Assembly: GCA_030635415.1 (NCBI GenBank)
Contig: DAOVYW010000020.1
Coordinates: forward strand, 1 to 18,096
Length of the DNA: 18,096 nt
Direction: 5' to 3'
Source: Candidatus Firestoneibacteriota bacterium
GTDB lineage: Bacteria; Oederibacteriota; JAAXVQ01; JAUVAV01
Position numbers and translations under genes: made by a program. The notes beneath the pieces were generated by a model. The model did not search any database. It was not told where the DNA came from and worked only from the letters and a program-made list of their open reading frames with translations. Positions within the stretch are counted from its first letter, which is position 1. Every line of letters starts with the position of its first letter. Shown here piece after piece: positions 1 to 6,361 of this stretch.

Positions 1-639
1 ACCGGTATCATGGTCCCGGTATTTTTCCGCTTTGGCCATATTCAGCATACTTTCAATGTAAGCGCGTTTAACTTCATCGTAAAGACGGGCGTTGTCAATG
101 GCTACGGAGATTTCCGCGGCCATGATTTTTAATTTAAGCATGTCCTGGTGAGTAAAAGTACCGCGGGCTTTATTCAGAACCTCCAGTACGCCGACACGTC
201 TTCCCTTGATGGGAATGGGAGTGGCAATAAGATTTTTTGTCACAAACTTGGTTTTTTCATCAACCTGCTTATAGAAGAAAGGGCTCTTGGAAGCTTCCGG
301 AATCAGCAGGGTTCTGCCGGTTTGCAGGGAACGGCCGGCCACGCCCTGGTCGGCCGGCATGCGGATTACTTTAAGCGCGTCTTTCTTGGCGCCGGTGGCC
401 AGGTAGAATTTTAATTCATTTTTCTCCGGATCATGCAGCAGGATGGAAGAAGCCGTCGCGTTCAGGGTTTTTTCCATCAGCAGCATGGAAAGATGAAGGA
501 CTTTTTCTATATCCAGGGAGGAATTAATCAGCCGGATCATTCGATTCCGAGCCGAGAAGGAAGTAATCCCTTGAGGCTTTTTGGCGGGACGTGATTTAGG
601 TTTGCGTTTTGACTTGGATTGCGTAGTGGTCTTTTTCAT
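1..639 (-). CDS. GAF-domain signalling protein, beginning of HD-GYP domain, partial (C-terminus off window)
   Basis: Direct translation of the minus strand gives 213 codons with no stop up to the window edge. The ATG at 639-637 follows a purine-rich SD (AAGGGGG, about 8 bases upstream). Residues 1-24 are very rich in Lys/Arg (MKKTTTQSKSKRKPKSRPAK). Residues about 35-195 look like a GAF domain: an amphipathic start (SLDIEKVLHLSMLLMEKTL), then SSILLHD, GVAGRSLQTGRTLLIP, LIATPIPIKGRRVGVLEVLNK and the closing helix AAEISVAIDNARLYDEV. The last residues, KAEKYRDHDTG, match the start of HD-GYP domains of the RpfG type (AEYRDxDTGxH), so the missing part is probably a cyclic-di-GMP phosphodiesterase. 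It has no signal peptide or membrane segment, so it should be cytoplasmic. It resembles the GAF-GAF-HD-GYP protein at 2836-4647 in layout and basic N-terminus. The GAF call is firm; the HD-GYP call rests on about 11 residues. Confidence 0.85.
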   Translation of the reverse strand, partial: MKKTTTQSKSKRKPKSRPAKKPQGITSFSARNRMIRLINSSLDIEKVLHLSMLLMEKTLNATASSILLHDPEKNELKFYLATGAKKDALKVIRMPADQGVAGRSLQTGRTLLIPEASKSPFFYKQVDEKTKFVTKNLIATPIPIKGRRVGVLEVLNKARGTFTHQDMLKLKIMAAEISVAIDNARLYDEVKRAYIESMLNMAKAEKYRDHDTG

Positions 640-675
640 ATTCCAATCCCCCTTAAAAAAAACATCAACGCTACA

Positions 676-704
676 GTTTTACATGACAGGCAATAATCTG
701 TAAA
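676..704 (-). promoter_or_regulatory. Candidate sigma-70 promoter for the GAF/HD-GYP gene
   Basis: On the minus strand, TTTACA (704-699) is followed after 17 bases by TAAAAC (681-676). The -35 is a 5/6 match, the -10 only 4/6. It sits about 40 bases upstream of the ATG at 639, in the right orientation. Position and spacing are good, but the weak -10 keeps confidence low. Confidence 0.35.
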
Positions 705-940
705 GCCTTAGATACAATAATAGCATAATTAAAATATTAGCCGTGTGCAGGTATCTTTTCGAGCAGGGATCCCCATATTCGTTTATTGGCGGGCGATTTG
801 ATTGAATGAACCGAGGACGGGGAAACGGATATAAGCTGTAATAGAGCTGCCCCCCCATGTATTAACCAGTTGCGGGACCAGCAAAAGTGTGAAAAAGCAG
901 CTTGAAACACCGGTCTGCGAGGACTAATTGCTAACATATA
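705..940. other. Intergenic stretch without recognisable gene
   Basis: This stretch lies between the divergent GAF gene and the promoter at 941. I see no ORF with both a ribosome binding site and a recognisable product; a 66-codon minus-strand frame (737-937) lacks a Shine-Dalgarno sequence and any family signature. A run of seven C (850-856) and short purine-rich stretches are present, but no strong hairpin or repeat. Confidence 0.4.
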
Positions 941-970
941 TTGACATAACCACGCCGGACAACCGATAAT
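941..970 (+). promoter_or_regulatory. Candidate sigma-70 promoter upstream of the binding-protein locus
   Basis: TTGACA (941-946, perfect -35) is followed after 18 bases by GATAAT (965-970, 5/6 match to -10). The predicted transcript would start near 977. It would carry an SD-like AAAGGAGA (983-990) with no start codon next to it, then the degraded coding remnants and the binding-protein gene at 1336. Confidence 0.5.
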
Positions 971-1072
971 AGGCCGAAAGGTAAAGGAGACATTTTTCGC
1001 CTGCTTGATTTAGAGAATATCCTGTTAGAAAAAACGGACATGTTAGTATGGATAACTAAGGACTTTTATTAA
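950..1072 (+). pseudogene. Possible decayed PAS-like coding remnant
   Basis: One plus-strand frame is open from 950 to the TAA at 1070-1072, with no usable start codon. Its end reads LLDLENILLEKTDMLVWITK, which resembles the opening helix and first strand of sensor PAS domains (LLExTxxxVWITD). The same frame continues after the stop for 21 further codons (KQDFFSTPKLYPRFWKMSQ). PF04392 binding proteins often neighbour sensor kinases in other genomes, which would fit a gene remnant here. The match is short and was made by eye, so it may be chance. Confidence 0.2.
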
Positions 1073-1151
1073 AAACAGGATTTTTTCAGTACTCCCAAGC
1101 TTTACCCGCGCTTTTGGAAGATGAGCCAAATATATTAAGGGGATTATAAAA

Positions 1152-1335
1152 ATGATAAAGCGGTTACAGAGTTTGAGGATAATGTTGCTATTAATGCTGA
1201 GTTGGGGATGGGGTTTCTGTTGGAGTGCGGTCCGGTTTGACCATAGCTGCTTTTAATATTTTTGAAAACACGATAGTTTACAATACAATGGATGACAAAT
1301 ATATCCAAGGGGAAAGAATTGTCCGGGTCGGGTGA
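1152..1335 (+). pseudogene. Small secreted-protein gene, apparently frameshifted
   Basis: An ATG at 1152 has a good SD (AAGGGGA, 1137-1143, 8-base spacing). It opens a 34-codon frame whose first 26 residues form a classical signal peptide: MIKRLQSLR, then the hydrophobic IMLLLMLSWGWGFCW, then SA. The frame ends at TAA 1254-1256. A second frame, shifted by +1, is open from 1201 to TGA 1333-1335 and reads SGLTIAAFNIFENTIVYNT and further to ERIVRVG. Joining the two would give a secreted protein of about 60 residues. The TGA lies directly before the ATG of the next gene and in the same frame, which would allow termination-reinitiation. I do not recognise the product. Either it is a recent pseudogene or a 34-residue product is real. 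Confidence 0.4.
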
Positions 1336-2325
1336 ATGTCGAATATACTTATAAATTCTAAAAACAAATCATCCGTGATGTCAGGGGACCAGGGTGGAAA
1401 AAAGAAATTGGCCATTAGAATAATGATGAAAAGTTATGGCAAATGGTTTTTAATATTTGTATTGCCAACCTTGCTCTTGGCTCCCCCGGTATGGGGAAAA
1501 AAAGCGGTAGTGGTGATAAGCCGTTCGGCAGCGCCCTATAACACTGCGATAAAGGGTTTTAGAGGGAGTATGCGCTGGGAAGTTAAAATAGTAAATATGC
1601 TAGGAGATATGGAAAAAGGCCGGCAAATTATGAAAGGCCTGGTTACGGATGATATCAAGGTGGTGGTAGTTGTTGGTAGCGAAGCGATCCTGGCGGCAAA
1701 GTCCTTGACAGCGGAAATTCCTCTTATCTACACCATGATCATGGATTCCTTTAAGTCTTCGAAGCGTCCGATCTCCGGCGTGATTCTCAAAATCAAGATT
1801 GCCGCACAATTATCAAGAATTAAAAAAATATTTCCGACCCGAAGATGTATTGGTGTGATTTATAATCCGCTACACTCAAGCCAGGATATAGAGCAGGCCC
1901 GTGAAGTAGTTAAGGAAAATAATTTGAAGCTTTTCCCGATAGCAGTGGAGAAAGCGGATGAAATTCCGGCTGCTTTATTGAAAATGACAAATAATAAGGT
2001 GGATATTTTGTGGATAGTGGTTGATAAAACCGTTGCCCATCCCCAGGCGCTAAAACATATCATTGCCCATTCCCACAAAGAAAATATTCCTTTAATCAGT
2101 TTTTCAAAGTACCATGTGAAAGCCGGCGCTTTGGCTGCCTTTGCTGTTGATTTTTTTGATATCGGCGCGCAAACCGCAGAACTGGCTCAAAAAGTTTACC
2201 AACAAGATTTTAAACAACGGAGCGAAAAGCCCCGGAAAATCATCATTTACGTGAATCCGAAAATTCAAAAACAGATGGGAATTGACGATTTGTCTGTATT
2301 TCCGGAAGTGCATTTTATTCAATAA
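1336..2325 (+). CDS. ABC-type transport substrate-binding protein (PF04392/TrpX-like family)
   Basis: This 329-residue secreted protein resembles the ABC_sub_bind family, periplasmic-binding-protein-like type I folds whose ligands are mostly unknown (TrpX is linked to tryptophan). Family-like stretches are VVVVVGSEAILAAKSL (alpha/beta unit, about residues 109-124), IPLIYTMIMD, RRCIGVIYNPLHSSQ (start of the second lobe), VDILWIVVDKTVAHPQAL and the end of lobe two, IPLISFSKYHVKAGALAAFAVDFFDIG. Residues 30-54 (MMKSYGKWFLIFVLPTLLLA to VWG) form a signal peptide, so translation may really start at 1423 or 1426; neither of those nor 1336 has a good SD. The ATG at 1336 directly abuts an in-frame TGA. 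No permease or ATPase gene adjoins it, so it may feed a sensor rather than a transporter. The HD-GYP gene downstream has its own promoter. Confidence 0.8.
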   Translation: MSNILINSKNKSSVMSGDQGGKKKLAIRIMMKSYGKWFLIFVLPTLLLAPPVWGKKAVVVISRSAAPYNTAIKGFRGSMRWEVKIVNMLGDMEKGRQIMKGLVTDDIKVVVVVGSEAILAAKSLTAEIPLIYTMIMDSFKSSKRPISGVILKIKIAAQLSRIKKIFPTRRCIGVIYNPLHSSQDIEQAREVVKENNLKLFPIAVEKADEIPAALLKMTNNKVDILWIVVDKTVAHPQALKHIIAHSHKENIPLISFSKYHVKAGALAAFAVDFFDIGAQTAELAQKVYQQDFKQRSEKPRKIIIYVNPKIQKQMGIDDLSVFPEVHFIQ

Positions 2326-2569
2326 AGAGGGTCTGAGGCAATCAAAAAGCCTGAAGCATACCCGTTTTAGTTAGGGCTCTTCTCCGTACCGAGGGGTGAA
2401 TTTCAAGGGTTTTTGTAGTTGAGAGGCATCAACACGCAAGTCTGAACCTTCAAGTGGAAGAATTCGGGGTATTTCAGCGGAATATTGTCATTTGCGGGCA
2501 ACCGAAAGACGCGCGGTAATCCATCTTGAAACATTTAGCGGACAGGATTTCAATACAGGTTAAAAAAAA
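2326..2569. other. Intergenic spacer
   Basis: About 240 bases between the binding-protein stop and the promoter at 2570. I see no ORF, no convincing intrinsic terminator and no tRNA. A weak inverted repeat (AGGC/GCCT, near 2335-2353) lacks a T-tract. A G-rich segment near 2494-2516 superficially recalls part of a cyclic-di-GMP-I riboswitch but lacks the second half. Confidence 0.4.
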
Positions 2570-2598
2570 TTGACAAATAGCATTACAAAGTATATAAT
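2570..2598 (+). promoter_or_regulatory. Consensus sigma-70 promoter for the GAF-HD-GYP gene
   Basis: A perfect -35 TTGACA (2570-2575) and a perfect -10 TATAAT (2593-2598) are separated by the ideal 17 bases. The surrounding DNA is AT-rich, with an A-tract just upstream of the -35 (2562-2569). Transcription should begin near 2605, leaving a leader of roughly 180-230 bases before the start codon of the HD-GYP gene. Confidence 0.85.
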
Positions 2599-2835
2599 AT
2601 AATATCTTCTGATTTTAAACAGTATATTTTAAGGTTTTTCTTTAATGTTACGATATTAAATGATAATATCTGTTGTGGAAAGATCTCGGAAAGGAATTTA
2701 TTTTGGCTTTCAGCAACCGGAACTAACATAGTATTTTCTTATTAAATTTTGAGGTTATTATCGAAAGGATTAATTATAGGGATTAATATGCATCGGAAAA
2801 AGTCATCAGGGACTCTTAAAAAGAGGGATAATACT

Positions 2836-4647
2836 ATGACTAAACCTCGAGTGTCACGAAAGAGCAAAATATTGAACACTCCATCTTCGACCAAAGATAC
2901 GCGTGCTCCCCAGCAACGCCGCAAAAAAAAACTGCCTTCACGCAAGACCCCGCGGCCAGACACTTTAAGCCAACTAAAGCGGGAAGTCAAAAAATACCAG
3001 CATCAATTGGAAGTTATCCGTAAAACCTCGCTTAAAATAGCAACTGAACTTTCATTGGACCCCGCCCTGGAAGCCTTAGCTGTATTATCCGCTGAATTCT
3101 TCGGGGCGGATGCCGTTACCTGTATGTTTTGGGATAACTCCAAGAAGAACCTAATATTTAAATCCGGTTATGGTTTCAAATCGGATTATATTAAGCAACA
3201 ATGTATTTCACGAAAAAAGATAGACGCTATTTTGCAAAGTAAATGTGAATTTATCTATACCGAAGATATGCGGAAAACGCCCTATGGTGATCCGGAATTA
3301 ATTCGCCGGGAAAATTTAGTAAGTGTTCTCTCCCTGATTATGTGTTACGGGGGCGAGGTTCAAGGTACTATCAACATCTATAGCCGTAATAAAATCCGCC
3401 GCTTCACCCAAGAGGAAATAGAAAATGCGCATATTTTCGGACAGCAGGCCACCATAGCTATCCGTAATGCCAATTTGTACAGCGAATTGCGGGAAGAGGC
3501 GCAAATTGCCAAGACTCTTCTGCAAGTCGCAGAGGATGTCGGTTCCCTGGCATCCCTCTCCGAAGTTTTAAACCGTATTGCCTTAATTATTACCAAGGTC
3601 CTTAATTTTAAAATCAGTCTGATTTTTCTCTGGGATCGGAAAAAAAAGTTATTCCTGCCGGCCAAGGCGGTAGGTTTGCCTCCCCACCGCAGTCCTTTGT
3701 TTGAAACCCTGATTTTACGTCTGGAGGATTTGAGTTTCACTGAGGATGAAATCAGGCAGCGGGAGGTAGTTTGCGCTTTGGACGCGCCCGGCCGTTTTCC
3801 CGTGGAGAAACTATCAAGTGTTTTAGAGGTGAAAGATTTACAAATAGTTCCTCTGGTGATAAAAAATCAACTCGTGGGAGCTTTAGTATCCGGGGGTTAC
3901 CAGTGCGAAGAGCCTTTTGATATCAAGGCCGAGATGTTTATGCGGGGAATAGCGGCACATGCCGCCATTGCGATTGATGACGCCAATCTCTTTGATGATC
4001 TGGAAACGGCTTTCCTGGACATTATTAAATCGCTGGCCACGGCGATCGAAGTTAAGGACCGGTATACCCATAGTCATTCCGAGTCTGTAGTTTCGTATGC
4101 TTTAGCCATAGCCCGGCAAATGAATTTGCCGGGAAAGGATATTGAGTTGTTGCATAAAGCCTGCCTGTTGCATGATGTGGGCAAGATCGGGGTGGAAGAC
4201 AGCATTTTAAAGAAAACCTCGCCTTTAACCCCGGAAGAATGGGCGGCGATTAAAATGCATCCCGTCGTGGGGGCTGAAATATTGGCCACGGTATGCAGTC
4301 TATCCGAGGTTTCAGTAATCGTTCGTCATCACCACGAGCATTTTGACGGCGGAGGATATCCCGATAAATTAAAGGGTGAACAAATCCCCTTGTTCGCCCG
4401 TATTCTCCAAATTGCGGATTCCTTTGATGCCATGACTTCGGACCGGCCCTATCGCAAAGCCTTATCCCAGGAGGATGCCATTAAACAATTGGAAATTTTC
4501 GCGGGCCGACAGTTTGATCCCAAATTGGTTGAGGTGTTTCTGCGGGAACTTAGAAGGCCCGATACGAGTAAGCTAAATCGCGGTCCGGTCGAGTCCCGGG
4601 TTTTTCAAACGGCTGTGAAGAAGCACCCGGATATTGATGTGGCGTAA
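2836..4647 (+). CDS. GAF-GAF-HD-GYP cyclic-di-GMP phosphodiesterase
   Basis: A 603-residue soluble signalling protein. Residues 1-45 are basic (Lys/Arg-rich). A short coiled coil follows, then GAF 1 at about 66-216 (AEFFGADAVTCMFWD to FGQQATIAIRNANLYSEL), GAF 2 at about 229-391 (VAEDVGSLASLSEVL to IAAHAAIAIDDANLFDDL) and HD-GYP at about 396-575. HD-GYP landmarks are ATAIEVKDRYTHSHSE, LLHDVGKIGV (His446-Asp447), a metal-binding histidine cluster with the GYP motif in RHHHEHFDGGGYP (497-509), ILQIADSFDAMTSDRPYR and GRQFDP near the end. The metal ligands appear intact, so it should hydrolyse cyclic di-GMP to pGpG or GMP, controlled by GAF-bound ligands. Start choice: ATG 2836 has AGAGGG 8 bases upstream; ATG 2788 and TTG 2749 extend the same frame and have weaker signals. 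It has its own consensus promoter and no receiver or membrane domain. Confidence 0.93.
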   Translation: MTKPRVSRKSKILNTPSSTKDTRAPQQRRKKKLPSRKTPRPDTLSQLKREVKKYQHQLEVIRKTSLKIATELSLDPALEALAVLSAEFFGADAVTCMFWDNSKKNLIFKSGYGFKSDYIKQQCISRKKIDAILQSKCEFIYTEDMRKTPYGDPELIRRENLVSVLSLIMCYGGEVQGTINIYSRNKIRRFTQEEIENAHIFGQQATIAIRNANLYSELREEAQIAKTLLQVAEDVGSLASLSEVLNRIALIITKVLNFKISLIFLWDRKKKLFLPAKAVGLPPHRSPLFETLILRLEDLSFTEDEIRQREVVCALDAPGRFPVEKLSSVLEVKDLQIVPLVIKNQLVGALVSGGYQCEEPFDIKAEMFMRGIAAHAAIAIDDANLFDDLETAFLDIIKSLATAIEVKDRYTHSHSESVVSYALAIARQMNLPGKDIELLHKACLLHDVGKIGVEDSILKKTSPLTPEEWAAIKMHPVVGAEILATVCSLSEVSVIVRHHHEHFDGGGYPDKLKGEQIPLFARILQIADSFDAMTSDRPYRKALSQEDAIKQLEIFAGRQFDPKLVEVFLRELRRPDTSKLNRGPVESRVFQTAVKKHPDIDVA

Positions 4648-4681
4648 GTGCCGTCTTGGGAGGGGTAACCCACACTTGCTC

Positions 4682-4712
4682 CCGGCATCTTCCCGGCAGG
4701 AAGTCATGCCGG
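4682..4712 (+). repeat. Strong bulged hairpin downstream of the HD-GYP gene
   Basis: CCGGCATCTTCC (4682-4693) pairs with GGAAG-(TC)-ATGCCGG (4699-4712), giving a 12-bp stem with a two-base bulge and a CGGCA loop. It lies 35 bases after the HD-GYP stop codon. There is no T-tract after it, so it is not a classical intrinsic terminator. It could be an mRNA 3'-end stabiliser, a factor-assisted terminator or a REP-like element. Confidence 0.5.
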
Positions 4713-4742
4713 ACAGGCTATCAAGGGAGAGAAATTAATTTG

Positions 4743-4757
4743 TGCTGCTTCGCAGCA
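4743..4757 (+). repeat. Short perfect hairpin TGCTGC-TTC-GCAGCA
   Basis: TGCTGC (4743-4748) and GCAGCA (4752-4757) form a perfect 6-bp stem around TTC. It lies in the spacer between the HD-GYP gene and uppP and is not followed by a T-tract. Its role is unknown; it may be chance or part of the same 3' structure as the hairpin at 4682-4712. Confidence 0.35.
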
Positions 4758-4841
4758 AGATCCAATTATTTCACAGTTTCTAAATAATCGGATACACGAA
4801 GAATATTTTTTTGTTCCTACTCTTCCAGCTTATGATATAGT

Positions 4842-5663
4842 ATGACAATGTTTATATGGGAAGCAATACTTCTTGGCATAGTACAAGGGCTGACGGAATT
4901 TCTACCTATCAGCAGCTCGGCACACCTAATACTAATTCCCAAAATGTTGGGGTGGGAAGCGCCCCTGCTGAATTCCCTGACCTTTAATGTCGCCCTTCAC
5001 CTGGGAACTCTGCTGGCAGTTGGGATTTATTTTAGAAAAGAGTTGGCGGAGTTGGCGCGGGCCGCGGTACGGGCGGGTTGGAAGCGTGATCCCTGGGGAG
5101 AGCCTAAGGCGCGGCTGGTCTGGTTTATTGTATTGGGAACTGTGCCGGCAGTTATCGCCGGTCTGACCATGGAAGATAAGGTGGCAGGCACGTTTCGATC
5201 GCCGGCGGTTATAGCGGTATGTTTGATAGGCGTCAGCCTAATCATGGGGATAGCCGAACGTTGGACCGTCAAGTGCCGGGAAATGGAGTCTATGAAGCTG
5301 GGGGATGTCCTGCTTATTGGTCTTGCCCAGGCCCTGGCCCTCATGCCCGGAGTTTCCCGTTCCGGGATTACAATAGCGGCCGGACTAGCTTTGCGCTTTA
5401 AACGCGAGGAAGCGGCGCGTTTCAGTTTTTTATTGGGTATACCTGTGATTTTTGGGGCCGCGGTGTTTGAGTTGAAAAAACTGGCAGGCTTGGGCCTCGA
5501 TCAATCGGCGATTACATTGTTAGCCGGTATGCTGACCGCCGCGTTGGCGGGATATGCCGGCATAAAATTTCTGCTGGCCTATTTGCGTTACCGCACTTTG
5601 TACGTGTTTATTATATACCGTCTGATTTTAGGTGCGGCGGTTTTAATCTGGGTAGCAGGATAG
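4842..5663 (+). CDS. uppP: Undecaprenyl-diphosphatase UppP (BacA family)
   Basis: This 273-residue polytopic inner-membrane enzyme has the normal length for the family. It dephosphorylates undecaprenyl pyrophosphate so that the lipid carrier can be reused for peptidoglycan and other envelope polymers; overproduction gives bacitracin resistance in other bacteria. The two family signatures are clear: GIVQGLTEFLPISSSAHL (residues 12-29, with Glu19 and His28 at the positions of the known catalytic Glu and His) and PGVSRSGITIAAGL (169-182, with the conserved Arg173). The first motif has Gln15 where E. coli has Glu17, a common variant. Hydrophobic helices follow the usual pattern. No Shine-Dalgarno precedes ATG 4842 or ATG 4848, which is odd for this window. 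It leads a probable operon with the two downstream genes (29-base and 3-base gaps). Confidence 0.96.
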   Translation: MTMFIWEAILLGIVQGLTEFLPISSSAHLILIPKMLGWEAPLLNSLTFNVALHLGTLLAVGIYFRKELAELARAAVRAGWKRDPWGEPKARLVWFIVLGTVPAVIAGLTMEDKVAGTFRSPAVIAVCLIGVSLIMGIAERWTVKCREMESMKLGDVLLIGLAQALALMPGVSRSGITIAAGLALRFKREEAARFSFLLGIPVIFGAAVFELKKLAGLGLDQSAITLLAGMLTAALAGYAGIKFLLAYLRYRTLYVFIIYRLILGAAVLIWVAG

Positions 5664-5692
5664 TCGGCTATATATTTCAAGGAGGATGATAT

Positions 5693-6358
5693 ATGAATTC
5701 CTATTCCATTCAAATAATGATGAATCAGATCGAGCACTTTTCCGGAGTGTTTATTGCACATGTTCCTTCCGTGCTTTTAGCCCTGCTCATCATGATGGTA
5801 GGGTTAATTGTTTCGGAAATTGCAAAACATATCGTGGTAGCACTGCTGCGTGTCCTGCAGTGGGACCGTTTTTGCGCCTGGATCGGACTGACCCGGTTGA
5901 TGAATAAAATCCGGGCGGATGTTTCCCCTTTGCACGCTACCGGGACGGTAATATTTTGGTTTCTGGTAGCGACCTTCTTTATGAAAGCCTTGGAGCGTAC
6001 AAACCTGGCCTGGATTTCCTGGCTGGGAGGCGTGTATTTTGAAATACTGCCTAAAGCCGTCAATGCACTGGTAATCATAGCGGTCGCGCTCGTGGTTGCC
6101 AACTGGTTGGCCCGGCTGATACTTTTATCAGTTGAACATACTTCCGCTTTACCAACGGCGAGTATGGTTCGCGCCTTAGTCATGTTTTTTGGTCTCCACA
6201 GCGGACTACTGGCTTTGGGATGGGAACGTTCCCTGGTGCAGCCGGTAATGCTGATTATGTTGGGCGGGACCGTACTGGCTATCGTTTTAACTGCGGTATG
6301 GCAACCGGGGAAACCCGGCCGGAGGGTTATACGCGTCAAGGCATTCGGAAAAGAATAA
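5693..6358 (+). CDS. Small membrane protein with conserved TM-helix repeats (PF05552-like)
   Basis: A 221-residue integral membrane protein with about five or six hydrophobic segments. Two related units are visible: HVPSVLLALLIMMVGLIVSE with the following amphipathic helix (about residues 23-65), and ILPKAVNALVIIAVALVVAN then WLARLILLSVEHT (about 116-148). This resembles the conserved TM-helix family found alone or in front of mechanosensitive-channel-like proteins, but there is no MscS beta domain here. The C-terminus is short and basic (GKPGRRVIRVKAFGKE). A strong SD (AGGAGG, 5680-5685, 7-base spacing) fixes the start. It lies 29 bases after uppP and 3 bases before the debranching-enzyme gene, so the three are likely co-transcribed. 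Its molecular role is unknown; an envelope-stress or channel-like function is a guess from the family. Confidence 0.75.
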   Translation: MNSYSIQIMMNQIEHFSGVFIAHVPSVLLALLIMMVGLIVSEIAKHIVVALLRVLQWDRFCAWIGLTRLMNKIRADVSPLHATGTVIFWFLVATFFMKALERTNLAWISWLGGVYFEILPKAVNALVIIAVALVVANWLARLILLSVEHTSALPTASMVRALVMFFGLHSGLLALGWERSLVQPVMLIMLGGTVLAIVLTAVWQPGKPGRRVIRVKAFGKE

Positions 6359-6361
6359 ACC

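Noticed and set aside
737..937. 66-codon minus-strand frame
   Set aside because: No Shine-Dalgarno, no family signature and an unlikely composition; it lies in a spacer that shows no coding character.
951..990. Structured-looking GCCGGACAACCG...GGCCGAAAGG segment, considered as a riboswitch
   Set aside because: Pairings are short and match no riboswitch consensus I know; part of it is the -10 region of the candidate promoter.
2494..2516. GGGCAACCGAAAGACGCG, similar to part of the cyclic-di-GMP-I riboswitch
   Set aside because: Only one arm is similar; the second helix and receptor are absent, and it lies upstream of the consensus promoter, so it would not be in the HD-GYP leader.
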